Assembly: GCA_946405135.1 (NCBI GenBank)
Contig: CAMJGD010000004.1
Coordinates: 62,001 to 126,000 of the forward strand
Origin: an uncultured Clostridiaceae bacterium
GTDB taxonomy: Bacteria; Bacillota; Clostridia; Clostridiales; Clostridiaceae
DNA: 64,000 nt
Reading direction: 5' to 3'
Shown here: positions 1 through 8,470 of the stretch, one piece after another
Numbering within the stretch: position 1 is the stretch's first letter
How the letters are laid out: each line of letters begins with the position of its first letter
Position numbers and translations under genes: made by a program
Notes under the pieces: model-generated
Databases searched by the model: none
The model's input: the letters and a program-made list of their open reading frames with translations, nothing else
Told to the model about the DNA's origin: nothing

Positions 1-55
1 GATGATATGCACTATAAATAAGTAATAATGGCTATATATGATTATAAATGTGCAC

Positions 56-84
56 TTGAAAAAATATTATTAATCGTCTATAAT
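56..84 (+). promoter_or_regulatory. Sigma-A promoter of tRNA-Gln
   Basis: TTGAAA at 56-61 and a perfect TATAAT at 79-84 are separated by 17 bases, the ideal vegetative spacing, and lie about 34 bases before the tRNA. Confidence 0.75.
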
Positions 85-117
85 ATTTACTTGTCGGGAC
101 ACAACAATGAAATACGA

Positions 118-192
118 TGGGGTATAGCCAAGCGGTAAGGCTCTGGACTCTGACTCCAGCATGCGTAGGTTCGAATCCTACTACCCCAGCCA
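118..192 (+). tRNA. tRNA-Gln (anticodon CTG)
   Basis: The sequence folds as a complete cloverleaf. The acceptor stem pairs TGGGGTA (118-124) with TACCCCA, the T loop has the usual GTTCGAAT, and the anticodon stem CTGGA/TCCAG encloses a seven-base loop with CTG in the middle, which reads the glutamine codon CAG. The 3' CCA is encoded at 190-192. It stands alone, with its own promoter and a terminator directly after it. Confidence 0.95.
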
Positions 193-203
193 AACCGTGT
201 AAA

Positions 204-243
204 ACAAGGATTTAGGTGGAAAACATCTAAATCCTTGTTTTTT
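204..243 (+). terminator. Rho-independent terminator of tRNA-Gln
   Basis: Twelve-base arms ACAAGGATTTAG (204-215) and CTAAATCCTTGT (227-238) are followed by a run of T. Confidence 0.85.
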
Positions 244-370
244 CTATATAGAAAATTATAAAAATTATTTGAAACTCTGTTTATTGATTTATCTAAATGA
301 GGGAAAGTTTTCACCAACGTAAATACGGTTATAATGGTAAGATATAACAAGATAATAAGAGGTGAATAGC

Positions 371-526
371 ATGTTGGGAAAGTTTGTCATTGGTGGTGGA
401 ATTGCTATTATAGTTCTTATGGCACTTTATTTTATAATTAAGTGGGCAGTTAAGAATGGAATAAACGAATCGGTATTAGGACAATCTGTGTTGAAAAAAC
501 GTAATAAAAAAAACGATGAGGAATAA
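371..526 (+). CDS. Small single-pass membrane protein, 51 aa
   Basis: An ATG follows the ribosome-binding site AGAGGTG at good spacing. The product has one hydrophobic stretch (about residues 5-24: glycine-rich start, then Ile/Val/Leu/Tyr) followed by a basic, hydrophilic tail with many Lys, Arg and Asn. It resembles the short membrane proteins grouped as DUF6019 in Firmicutes, but this is from memory of the pattern and is tentative. No function is known. It is flanked by the tRNA terminator and a hairpin at 626-652, so it is probably a one-gene unit. Confidence 0.6.
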   Translation: MLGKFVIGGGIAIIVLMALYFIIKWAVKNGINESVLGQSVLKKRNKKNDEE

Positions 527-625
527 TATAGTTAATATTCCCCTTAAATGTGATATAAAAGCAATTTTAAAAGCTATACAAGTAGTGTATTTGCTTTTCT
601 ATTTTTAATATACAATAAAAATCTC

Positions 626-657
626 AAAAGACTTGTTTAATGTAAGTCTTTTATATT
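626..657 (+). terminator. Probable terminator after the small membrane protein gene
   Basis: Arms AAAAGACTT (626-634) and AAGTCTTTT (644-652) form a nine-base stem that ends in a T/A-rich tail. Confidence 0.5.
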
Positions 658-798
658 TTACTTTTTTATGTAGAATATTATTTAAATAAGTAGGTATTAG
701 TCCTTTAATAATATAGTAATTGACAGGCTGATATCCATTAATATATAGTTAAGTTGTACATGGTTGTGTATAAATTTTGCAGGGGAGGGGGAGGTTTT

Positions 799-1053
799 TT
801 GAAAAATTGTTATAAGTTTTTTAATAACAGGGAATGTGAATATTTTCCATGTCATCATGTAAAGGATGAAGAAAAATTTAATTGCTTATTTTGTTATTGT
901 CCGCTGTATTTTCTAGAAGATTGTGGAGGAAATAAAAAGATGATAAGCGGAATAAAGGATTGTTCAGATTGTCTCATACCTCATTCAGAAAATGGTTATG
1001 ATTATATAATAAAAAAGATAGTAGAAACAAATAAAGAAAGAAAACAAGATTAA
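799..1053 (+). CDS. Cysteine-rich small domain protein, 84 aa
   Basis: The frame is open from 754, but the strong GGGGAGG at 788-794 points to TTG at 799, giving a product that begins Met-Lys-Asn-Cys-Tyr-Lys-Phe-Phe. It carries eight cysteines in CEYFPCH, CLFCYCP, EDCGG and DCSDCLIPH groupings with histidines, a pattern of the family called 'cysteine-rich small domain' (Pfam PF04071), presumed to bind metal. The product is soluble and has no signal peptide. The gene sits just before the Mg2+ riboswitch promoter and seems to be independent of it. The exact biological role is not known. Confidence 0.75.
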   Translation: MKNCYKFFNNRECEYFPCHHVKDEEKFNCLFCYCPLYFLEDCGGNKKMISGIKDCSDCLIPHSENGYDYIIKKIVETNKERKQD

Positions 1054-1076
1054 AATGAAGGTTAACTAAAAAATTA

Positions 1077-1105
1077 TTGACAATATTGAGTTTTAAGAAT
1101 ACTAT
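1077..1105 (+). promoter_or_regulatory. Promoter of the Mg2+ riboswitch transcript
   Basis: Perfect TTGACA at 1077-1082, then TACTAT at 1100-1105 with a 17-base spacer. A TATAAT at 1103-1108 overlaps it, but would need a 20-base spacer. Confidence 0.65.
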
Positions 1106-1139
1106 AATTGTAGGAAAGTATTAATATAAATAATTTAAT

Positions 1140-1332
1140 ATAAGATTTCGTTAGGTGAGGTTCCTACATGGATATACGCTACTGCCCAGAAATGTCGAGA
1201 GACGCCAATGGGTCAGCAGGTATTACCGAAGTAAGGTTCTACTTAATGTAGCTGACAACATTCATTATTAGTGTGTGAATGCTAAAGTTCAAAGCTATGT
1301 AGTGCTGAAGCTCAACGAGTGAAGTAAGATAT
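1140..1332 (+). ncRNA. M-box (ykoK leader) Mg2+ riboswitch aptamer
   Basis: The highly conserved M-box core is directly readable: TTCGTTAGGTGAGG at the 5' end, then CTACTGCCCAGAAATGTCG, AGAGACGCCAATGGGTCA and the GTAAGGTTC element. The RNA binds Mg2+; when the ion is abundant the downstream terminator forms and transcription of the transporter stops. This fits the MgtA-type ATPase downstream. Confidence 0.95.
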
Positions 1333-1352
1333 GATTTTTTTGTCGTGTCAAA

Positions 1353-1385
1353 ATCTCTTCATTCTGTTGGGTGAAGAGTTTTTTA
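1353..1385 (+). terminator. M-box expression-platform terminator
   Basis: Arms CTCTTCA (1355-1361) and TGAAGAG (1372-1378) are followed by TTTTTT. It lies between the aptamer and the coding genes, as expected for Mg2+-controlled attenuation. Confidence 0.8.
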
Positions 1386-1435
1386 ATGAGTAAATATAAA
1401 TTTAACAATAAAGGAGTTTTTAGGAGGTGGTTAGC

Positions 1436-1525
1436 ATGGAAGACGGACATAGTGGTAGTATTAATAAAACTGAATATGATAGTGCTGTTCCTCTGGCTAA
1501 CTGCCTTGGGAGTAGCAATGCTTAA
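1436..1525 (+). CDS. Small ORF (29 codons) between riboswitch and mgtA
   Basis: An ATG at 1436 has a near-perfect ribosome-binding site (TAGGAGGTGG, spacing about 5) and opens a 29-codon frame. The peptide is hydrophilic at first (MEDGHSGSINKTEYDS) and ends VPLANCLGSSNA. It ends 17 bases before the mgtA start, and the mgtA ribosome-binding site AAGGAGG begins just after its stop codon. It has no membrane segment, so it is not an MgtS- or MgtR-like peptide. It could be a leader peptide coupling translation to mgtA or a small protein in its own right. I do not recognise it. Confidence 0.5.
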   Translation: MEDGHSGSINKTEYDSAVPLANCLGSSNA

Positions 1526-1542
1526 ATAAAGGAGGTATTGCT

Positions 1543-4104
1543 ATGGAAATAAAAAAACTCATAAACATTTCAGAAAAAGATTATGTAGAAAAAATAATGA
1601 AGAACTTGAATACTTCTTTAAACGGGCTTACAGAAGAAGAAGCCGAAGAAAGAATAGACAGATATGGACTAAACCAATTAGAAAGTGAAAAAAAGTCTTC
1701 TTTTATAAAAAGATTGTATGATAATATTAAAAATCCACTTGTAATTTTATTAGTAATTTTAGCAATTATATCGTATGTTACTGGAGATTCAAGAGCAGCC
1801 ATAGTTATGTGCATTATGGTAGCTTTGGGAGTGGTTTTAAAATTTGTACAAGAACTTAAAGCTGACAGTTCTGCAGAAAAGTTAAAATCCATGGTAAGTA
1901 CTACGGCTACAGTTATAAGAGACGGAGTAACAAAAGAGATACCTTTAAAGATGATTGTACCAGGTGATATTATTCATTTATCTTCAGGTGACATGATTCC
2001 AGCCGATGTACAGCTTATAAATTCTAAGGATCTATTTGTAAATCAATCAGCTCTTACGGGTGAATCCTTACCGGTAGAAAAGGCTGTAAAACCTTTAGAA
2101 AAATCAAGCAATCCTTTTGAAGATACTAACCTATGTTTTATGGGAACTAATGTAGAAAGTGGTACAGCCATTGCAGTAGTATTAGAAACTGGTAATAGCA
2201 CATACTTTGGAAAATTAAGCAGCAGACTTACTAGTGAAAAAGAAATGACTAGCTTTGATAAAGGTGTAAATAAATTTACTTGGCTTATGATAAAATTTAT
2301 TTTTGTAATTGCACCTATAGTATTTTTAATAAATGGTATTGTAAAAGGAGATTGGTTTGAATCTTTCTTATTTGCTATAGCAGTAGCTGTTGGATTAACT
2401 CCAGAGATGCTCCCTATGATAGTTACAGTCAACCTATCTCAAGGAGCCATGGCTATGTCAAAGAAAAAGGTAATAGTAAAAAAATTAAATGCTATACAGA
2501 ACTTTGGAGCTATGGATGTTTTGTGTACAGATAAAACTGGCACTATAACTTGTGGCAGAGTGGTTTTAGAAAAATATTTGAATATATATGGAAAAGACAG
2601 CAGAAGAGTTTTAAAGTATGGGTATATGAATAGTTTTTATCAAACAGGCCTCAAAAATATGATGGATGAAGCAATTTTGAATCATAAATGTGAAGGCGAA
2701 GATTTTGATATAGCAAGCAAATATGAAAAGATTGATGAAATACCTTTTGATTTTGTAAGGAAAAGAATGTCAGTAGTAGTAAGAAATAAAAGAATGGAAG
2801 ATGTATTAATATGCAAAGGTGCAGTAGAGGAAGTTTTAGGTCTTTGTAACAGATATGAAACAAAAGAAGGTACTGAACCTTTTGTAGGAAAAATGACAGA
2901 AGAAATAGATAGCATAGTTAAAGGACTAAATGAAGATGGATTTAGAGTTATTGCTGTAGCTTACAAAATTATGAAGGATTCTAAAAAAGAATATGCTGTA
3001 GAAGATGAAAAGGGATTAATACTTTTAGGTTTTATGGCATTTTTAGATCCTCCAAAGGATACTTCAGCAGAAGCAATTGCAAAATTTCATAAATATAATG
3101 TAGATGTAAAAGTTCTAACTGGTGATAATGAAATAGTAACAAGGAAGATATGTAAAGAGGTAAACTTGCCTGTAGATTCTATGATATTAGGAAATGAAAT
3201 TGATTTGATGAGTGATGAAGAGTTAGCTGTAGTCGCTGAAAAGACTACAATATTTGCAAAGCTTTCACCTATGCATAAAGAAAGAATAATAAAAGCACTT
3301 CAGAGCAGAGAACATGTAGTAGGTTTTATGGGAGACGGAATAAATGATGCACCAGCGCTTAAGGCTGCAGATGTAGGAATTTCGGTAGATACAGCAGTAG
3401 ACATTGCTAAGGAATCTTCAGATATTATATTGCTTGAAAACAGTTTGCTTGTACTTGAAGAAGGTGTTCTTGAAGGAAGAAGAGTATTTGGCAATATAAT
3501 AAAGTATATAAAGATGACAGCAAGTTCAAATTTTGGAAATATGTTTAGTGTTATAGGTGCTAGCATATTTGTACCATTTTTACCTATGATGCCAATACAG
3601 GTATTAACTAATAATTTGTTATATGATATATCTCAAACTGCTATTCCCTCAGATACAGTAGATGAAGAGTGGATTGCTAAACCAAGAAAATGGGAAATTG
3701 ATGATATAAAAAGATATATAATGCATATAGGACCTATAAGTTCCATATTTGACTACACTACTTATTTTATAATGTTATTTGTATTCAAAGCTTTTAATAA
3801 TCCTGCATTATTTCAGACAGGATGGTTTTTAGAATCACTATTAACTCAAACCATAATAATTCATGTAATAAGAACAAATAAAATTCCATTTATACAGAGC
3901 AGGGCAAGTAAACCATTAACTATAACTTCTATATTTATAATATTAACTGGATTGTTCTTGGTAAATTCTCCTATAGCATCTGCTTTTGGATTTACTAGAC
4001 TACCTTTAGCATACTATCCAATATTGATGCTTACATTATTAGCATATATCACTTTAACACAATTTGTAAAACAGTGGTATGTTAAAAAATATGAGATAGA
4101 ATAG
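1543..4104 (+). CDS. mgtA: Mg2+-importing P-type ATPase (MgtA/MgtB family)
   Basis: A P3B-type ATPase of 853 residues that pumps Mg2+ into the cell using ATP. Visible in order: a cation-ATPase N-terminal domain (about 15-75), the first membrane hairpin, the actuator motif ALTGES near 170, the phosphorylation motif CTDKTGT with Asp about 330, the hinge GDGINDAPAL about 597-606, and a C-terminal membrane domain of six helices. The length fits the family (about 850-900). The ATG has an ideal AAGGAGG. An upstream M-box directly supports Mg2+ as substrate. The gene is followed by the T-box leader of the next unit. Confidence 0.93.
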   Translation: MEIKKLINISEKDYVEKIMKNLNTSLNGLTEEEAEERIDRYGLNQLESEKKSSFIKRLYDNIKNPLVILLVILAIISYVTGDSRAAIVMCIMVALGVVLKFVQELKADSSAEKLKSMVSTTATVIRDGVTKEIPLKMIVPGDIIHLSSGDMIPADVQLINSKDLFVNQSALTGESLPVEKAVKPLEKSSNPFEDTNLCFMGTNVESGTAIAVVLETGNSTYFGKLSSRLTSEKEMTSFDKGVNKFTWLMIKFIFVIAPIVFLINGIVKGDWFESFLFAIAVAVGLTPEMLPMIVTVNLSQGAMAMSKKKVIVKKLNAIQNFGAMDVLCTDKTGTITCGRVVLEKYLNIYGKDSRRVLKYGYMNSFYQTGLKNMMDEAILNHKCEGEDFDIASKYEKIDEIPFDFVRKRMSVVVRNKRMEDVLICKGAVEEVLGLCNRYETKEGTEPFVGKMTEEIDSIVKGLNEDGFRVIAVAYKIMKDSKKEYAVEDEKGLILLGFMAFLDPPKDTSAEAIAKFHKYNVDVKVLTGDNEIVTRKICKEVNLPVDSMILGNEIDLMSDEELAVVAEKTTIFAKLSPMHKERIIKALQSREHVVGFMGDGINDAPALKAADVGISVDTAVDIAKESSDIILLENSLLVLEEGVLEGRRVFGNIIKYIKMTASSNFGNMFSVIGASIFVPFLPMMPIQVLTNNLLYDISQTAIPSDTVDEEWIAKPRKWEIDDIKRYIMHIGPISSIFDYTTYFIMLFVFKAFNNPALFQTGWFLESLLTQTIIIHVIRTNKIPFIQSRASKPLTITSIFIILTGLFLVNSPIASAFGFTRLPLAYYPILMLTLLAYITLTQFVKQWYVKKYEIE

Positions 4105-4139
4105 TATTGACAATTATGAATATTTGAAATATAATCAGT

Positions 4140-4378
4140 TAAATTCTATGAAGGGAAGAGTAGACATTTATTGAGTACCTAAAGCGAGTCAGGGAGAGTG
4201 CAAGCCTGATGGGAAATTGGTGTTGAAGGACATCCCAGAGAAGTTTATCTGAAAGCTATAGCAATTAGGATAAATCGGTTTTCACCGTTATATGGATTAA
4301 AGAGAACTTTATTGCATAAAGTTAATCAGGATGGTACCGTGGGTCATAGCTCACTCCTATAGGGAGTGAGTTTTTTTA
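4140..4378 (+). ncRNA. T-box leader with terminator, upstream of aspS
   Basis: A full T-box is visible. Stem I contains the conserved AGCGAGTCAGGGAGAGTGCA segment (from 4182), the antiterminator carries ATGGTACCGTGGGTC near 4330-4345, and the terminator is CTCACTCC / GGAGTGAG followed by T7 (4350-4377). Uncharged tRNA pairs with the specifier codon and the TGG bulge to prevent termination. The specifier may be GAC at 4229-4231 (Asp), placed in the GAAG-GAC-A context on the 3' side of stem I. That codon reading is my inference by eye. Confidence 0.88.
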
Positions 4379-4452
4379 TTATTTGAATAATTTTAATGTT
4401 AACTATTATTATTGTTCAATTTATAGGATATTTTATTATATTTAAATTACTT

Positions 4453-4520
4453 TATGCAAAAAGTTAAACTGGGTGGTACCGCGGATTTTTCGTCCCTTGA
4501 GTTTTCTCAAGGGTTTTTTG
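4453..4520 (+). ncRNA. Second T-box antiterminator/terminator module lacking stem I
   Basis: A perfect T-box sequence GGGTGGTACCGCGG is followed by a terminator (CCCTTGAG 4494-4501, CTCAAGGG 4506-4513, then T6). Only about 75 bases separate it from the first terminator, too few for a stem I. Its lead-in (TTTATGCAAAAAGTTAA) resembles the lead-in of the first module (TTGCATAAAGTTAA), so it looks like a partial duplication. Confidence 0.8.
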
Positions 4521-4744
4521 ATTTCCTAGGAAATAATTTATTGAATTTTAATTGTGCAGCACATATATAAAAACAAAGTCAATTATTAATTAATTATCAA
4601 AACTCCTGTTTATTTAACTATGGAGTGATTGTATGGGTTAAGTTTAAAATTATTCTAAATTAAACCTGTTCAAATTCAAAGGTATATTAAAGTATCTAAT
4701 GAGATATTAAAGAAAATTAAAAAAATATAGAAGAAGGTGTTATC
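4521..4744 (+). other. Untranslated leader between T-box terminators and aspS
   Basis: AT-rich, with no clear promoter or hairpin of note. It ends in the aspS ribosome-binding site AGAAGGTG. Confidence 0.5.
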
Positions 4745-6037
4745 ATGAAACGTACACTTATTTATGAGTTGCAAAACAAGTTAGAAGAAGAAGTATGTTT
4801 AAAAGGCTGGGTCCATAGAATAAGAAGATTAAGCAAGATTAGTTTTGTAATATTGAGAGATAGAACCGGCATTATCCAATGCGTAGTAGACAATAAAAGT
4901 TATGATCTGTCCCTGATTAAATTAGAATCTGTAGTGGAAATAAAAGGGAAAGCCGTAAAGAGTAATAGTAAAATAAGCATTGCAGAAATACAGGTTTCCA
5001 GCATTTCTGTTATATCGGAAGTTTGCAATGATTTGCCTATTGAAATAAATAAAGAAAATTTGGATATAAATCTTGAAACACTATTGGATCACAGAGTATT
5101 ATCACTAAGAAATAGACATATAAATAATATATTTAAAGTGCAAGCTGTTATAGCACAGGCTTTTAGAGAATTTTTGATTAATAATGATTTTACAGAAATA
5201 TTTACACCTAAAATAGTTTCTGAAGGGGCAGAGGGCGGAACTGCCATGTTTGAGGTAAAATATTTTGAAAAGAAAGCTTATCTTGCACAAAGTCCACAAT
5301 TTTACAAACAAATGCTTGTAGGTTCAGGTTATGAAAGAGTTTTTGAAATATCTCAGGTTTATAGGGCTGAAGAGCATAATAGCAGAAGGCATCTTAACGA
5401 ATATGTGAGTATGGATTTAGAGATGGGATTTATTGAAGATGAAAGAGATATAATGAAATTGGAAAATGAAATCCTTAAATATATAGTAAGCAAGGTGCAG
5501 GAGAAAGCAATAGGACAGTATCCTGAATTTCTAGATAAACTTCCTAAAGTTCCAAATAGTATTCCTGATATAACATTTTCAACGGCTATTAGAATCTTGA
5601 GGGATGTATATAGAAAGGAGGATATTTCAGAGGAAGATTTAGATCCAGAAGGTGAAAAATTATTATATGAATATTCAAGAGAAAAATTTAAATCTGAGTT
5701 TTTATTCGTTACAGATTACCCTAGGAAAAAGCGCCCCATGTATACTATGCCTAAAGGCAGTGAATTTACTCATTCCTTTGACTTGCTATTTAGAGGCATG
5801 GAGATAACCACAGGTGGCCAGAGAATTCATAATTATGATATGTTAAAGGAGAATATGGAATATAAAGGATTGAAACCTGAAAAATTTCAGCATTATATGG
5901 AAGTATTCAAATTTGGTATGCCGCCTCATGGAGGATTAGCTATAGGCCTCGAAAGGCTTACATGTCAGTTGTTAGAACTAAATAATATAAGGGAGGCATC
6001 ACTTTTCTCAAGAGATAGAACTAGGTTAACACCTTAA
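4745..6037 (+). CDS. aspS: Archaeal-type aspartyl-tRNA synthetase (Asp/Asn-tRNA, probably non-discriminating)
   Basis: A class II synthetase of 430 residues, the short length of archaeal-type AspRS rather than the roughly 590 of the bacterial type, and without a bacterial GAD insertion. An OB-fold anticodon domain (residues about 15-105, with GWVHRIR) is followed by the catalytic core: motif 2 with VYRAEEHNSRRHLNEY and motif 3 with GGLAIGLERL, then NIREASLFSRDRTRLTP. In clostridia such enzymes often make Asp-tRNA(Asn) for amidation by GatCAB; that is family knowledge. ATG with AGAAGGTG. Expression is controlled by the T-box leader. A perfect REP hairpin directly follows the stop codon and may end transcription. 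Confidence 0.88.
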   Translation: MKRTLIYELQNKLEEEVCLKGWVHRIRRLSKISFVILRDRTGIIQCVVDNKSYDLSLIKLESVVEIKGKAVKSNSKISIAEIQVSSISVISEVCNDLPIEINKENLDINLETLLDHRVLSLRNRHINNIFKVQAVIAQAFREFLINNDFTEIFTPKIVSEGAEGGTAMFEVKYFEKKAYLAQSPQFYKQMLVGSGYERVFEISQVYRAEEHNSRRHLNEYVSMDLEMGFIEDERDIMKLENEILKYIVSKVQEKAIGQYPEFLDKLPKVPNSIPDITFSTAIRILRDVYRKEDISEEDLDPEGEKLLYEYSREKFKSEFLFVTDYPRKKRPMYTMPKGSEFTHSFDLLFRGMEITTGGQRIHNYDMLKENMEYKGLKPEKFQHYMEVFKFGMPPHGGLAIGLERLTCQLLELNNIREASLFSRDRTRLTP

Positions 6038-6040
6038 TTT

Positions 6041-6088
6041 TCAGGGACAGTTCTTAACCTTTTGCAAAAGGTTAAGAACTGTCCCTGA
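6041..6088. repeat. Palindromic GGGACAGTT repeat (full), 23-bp arms
   Basis: Perfect inverted repeat: TCAGGGACAGTTCTTAACC plus TTTT on the left (6041-6063), a two-base loop GC, and its exact complement to 6088. It is one of at least ten copies of a dispersed family in this window, and could also serve as terminator for aspS. Confidence 0.9.
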
Positions 6089-6150
6089 ACTTTTCTTCCT
6101 TGAATTTTTTGTAGTATAATATATTCATACTAATTATAAGGAGAGATAAA

Positions 6151-8223
6151 ATGAGGCGAGAATATATAAGTTATACTACAGACTTACCTGTTGAAATCTC
6201 TTTCAATGATATTAGAAATTATCCTATTCACTGGCATGATTCCATAGAAATAATTTTTGTACTTGAAGGTACGATTAATGTATCTATAGAATCAGGAAAT
6301 TATATTGTAGAAGAGGGCGAAATAGAGATAATAAACTGTGATGAAGCTCACAGTATCCATAGCCAAGTGGAAAACAGAGTGATTGTTTTTCATATGGATC
6401 CTAATTTTTTTGAAAAGTATTTTAATGACATAAGAAATATATTTTTTTATACAAATTCCTCAGAGGATTGGGCTCAGGAAGAAGAAAAGTACTATATTTT
6501 AAGAAAGTATTTATCTATAATTGCCTGTGAAGCTATACAGAAAGGGGAAAAATATGAGGATTTTATAGAAGATACCATGGTGGATTTATTGTATCATCTT
6601 ATAAATAATTTTCACCAACTTATATATGATAAAGATGATTTCAAAGTAAAAGATGAGCAGTTTGAACGTTATGATAGAATTGTAAGATACATTTATACTA
6701 ATTATAAAAATAAAATCAGCCTTCAAGACATTGCTAAAAGAGAATTTTTAAGTTCTGATTATCTTTCCCACGAAATAAAAAATAATTTTGGATATAGCTT
6801 TAAAGATTTTTTAAATCTTACAAGAGTTGAAGAGTCTGTAAAACTGCTTCTTGAAACGGATAAGACTATATCAGAAATATCTGAAGAACTTGGATTTTCT
6901 CATACTAGATATTTTAATAAACACTTTAAGAAACACTATAATTGTACTCCTATGCAGTACAGAAAAAAATATAAGGTAGATGATGAAACCTTAGAAAAAC
7001 TAAAAATATATACTGAATATAATATAAAAGAAAGTGTGGATTTTATATCTTATTTTCTTGAAGATTATGATAGATTTAATTATGAAGATAAAATAATTAA
7101 AATTAATGTAGACACTGCCTTAGATGGTGAAGAGTTTAATCATGAATTCAGGGATACTATAAATTTAGGCAGAGCTAAGTTTATTTTAATGGAAACACAA
7201 CGAAATTTTATAAAAGATATACAAAAAGATATAGGTTTCAATTATGCTATAGTGCATGGAATGTTTTCAAAAGAAATGGAAGTTGTAAGTGATAAGTATA
7301 ATGACTTTTTTAATTGGAACTATGTAAAAAAGGTAATAGAATTTTTGTTATCCATAGAGCTTAAACCCTATATCATAATAAATGAAGATATAGATGAAGA
7401 TATTTTATTAAAGTTATTAGATGGGTTTGTTGATTACTTTAAAGAAGAGTTTGGGGAGTATGAATTAGGAAAATGGAAGGTTAGCATAAATAGAAGTTTA
7501 AGCAAAGAATTTGAAGAAAGTATAAACAAAGTCATTGAAGATTATTTTTGCATTTCTACTCAGTCAAGTTTAATATCTATAGATAATGATCCTATTTATG
7601 ATACCTGCTATATGCTGCCTTATATCATAGAAAACTCTATTCATAGTAATGATTTATATTTTAGGGCTTTTGACAGTAATTCTTTAGGAATCAAAATGGA
7701 TAACGAATCATTTTTTGGAGATTATGGTCTTCTAAATCAACAGGGCATAAAGAAGCCTTCTTATTATGCTTATTACCTATTAGCAAGATTAGGAGATACC
7801 ATTATTGATAAGGGAGAGGGTTATATCATAACCAAAAAAGATGAGGATATCCAAATACTTTTGTATAGCTACAGCGATGAAATACATAAACTTGCTATGC
7901 TAGAGGATATTTCCACAAGAAGAGGTATAAAGCGTACAACGGAAAGAAAGTACTCTTTAAATTTATTAAATCTATATAATGATTATAAGATTATAAAGTA
8001 TGAGATAAATGAAAAAGAAGGATCTGCCTATAATTATTGGTTGAAATTAGATAAGCCTAAGAGACTAACAGAAGAAGAACTAGATCTAATTAAAAAGATA
8101 TCTTTTCCTAAAATATCTTTTAATTACGCTAAAAAAAGTGCAGTTTTTAATATAGTATCCAAGGTTGAGGGGTATGGGGCTGTACTAATATTGCTTCAAA
8201 AAGTACAAAAACACCTTTATTAA
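6151..8223 (+). CDS. AraC-family regulator with cupin and GH39-like C-terminal domain
   Basis: A 690-residue protein. A cupin-like sensor (residues about 20-75, HWHDSIEIIFVLEG) is followed by two helix-turn-helix units of the AraC type (about 180-280, including SLQDIAKREFLSSDYLSHE and TISEISEELGFSHTRYFNKH). The long C-terminal half (about 340-600) resembles a family 39 glycoside hydrolase: FNWNYVKKVIEFLLSIELKP and KKPSYYAYYLLARLG are typical. It probably senses a sugar; whether the hydrolase-like part keeps catalysis is unclear. It has no adjacent target operon; the next gene is a MATE pump. ATG after AAGGAGAG. The terminator overlaps the last codons. Confidence 0.82.
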   Translation: MRREYISYTTDLPVEISFNDIRNYPIHWHDSIEIIFVLEGTINVSIESGNYIVEEGEIEIINCDEAHSIHSQVENRVIVFHMDPNFFEKYFNDIRNIFFYTNSSEDWAQEEEKYYILRKYLSIIACEAIQKGEKYEDFIEDTMVDLLYHLINNFHQLIYDKDDFKVKDEQFERYDRIVRYIYTNYKNKISLQDIAKREFLSSDYLSHEIKNNFGYSFKDFLNLTRVEESVKLLLETDKTISEISEELGFSHTRYFNKHFKKHYNCTPMQYRKKYKVDDETLEKLKIYTEYNIKESVDFISYFLEDYDRFNYEDKIIKINVDTALDGEEFNHEFRDTINLGRAKFILMETQRNFIKDIQKDIGFNYAIVHGMFSKEMEVVSDKYNDFFNWNYVKKVIEFLLSIELKPYIIINEDIDEDILLKLLDGFVDYFKEEFGEYELGKWKVSINRSLSKEFEESINKVIEDYFCISTQSSLISIDNDPIYDTCYMLPYIIENSIHSNDLYFRAFDSNSLGIKMDNESFFGDYGLLNQQGIKKPSYYAYYLLARLGDTIIDKGEGYIITKKDEDIQILLYSYSDEIHKLAMLEDISTRRGIKRTTERKYSLNLLNLYNDYKIIKYEINEKEGSAYNYWLKLDKPKRLTEEELDLIKKISFPKISFNYAKKSAVFNIVSKVEGYGAVLILLQKVQKHLY

Positions 8224-8232
8224 GGTGTTTTT
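8207..8232 (+). terminator. Terminator overlapping the 3' end of the AraC/GH39 gene
   Basis: Arms AAAAACACCTT (8207-8217) and AAGGTGTTTTT (8222-8232). The stop codon 8221-8223 lies in the loop and stem. Confidence 0.85.
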
Positions 8233-8470
8233 CTGTTTATTTTAATAAAACAGTCTTTATGAAACTAAGCAAGTTTATACTTTTTATTCAGCATATAAGT
8301 GAATGAAATAAGATTTATTATAGAATATAATAAAATCATACAAAGGAATAATTATAAGGAAAAAAATTACAATATTTTTTATTTATGAGCATTTCTACTG
8401 AAAGGTTGTGAGTGATAAAGTTTATAAAACTAAAAATTTAATATTAACGAATAAGAGAAGGGTGAGAATC

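Noticed and set aside
87..350. Open frame on the minus strand across the tRNA region
   Set aside because: It runs antisense through the complete tRNA-Gln and its terminator and has no ribosome-binding site.
4905..4920. CTGTCCCTGA in aspS as a repeat copy
   Set aside because: It matches only part of the core (CTGTCCCT without AA) and lies in conserved coding sequence.
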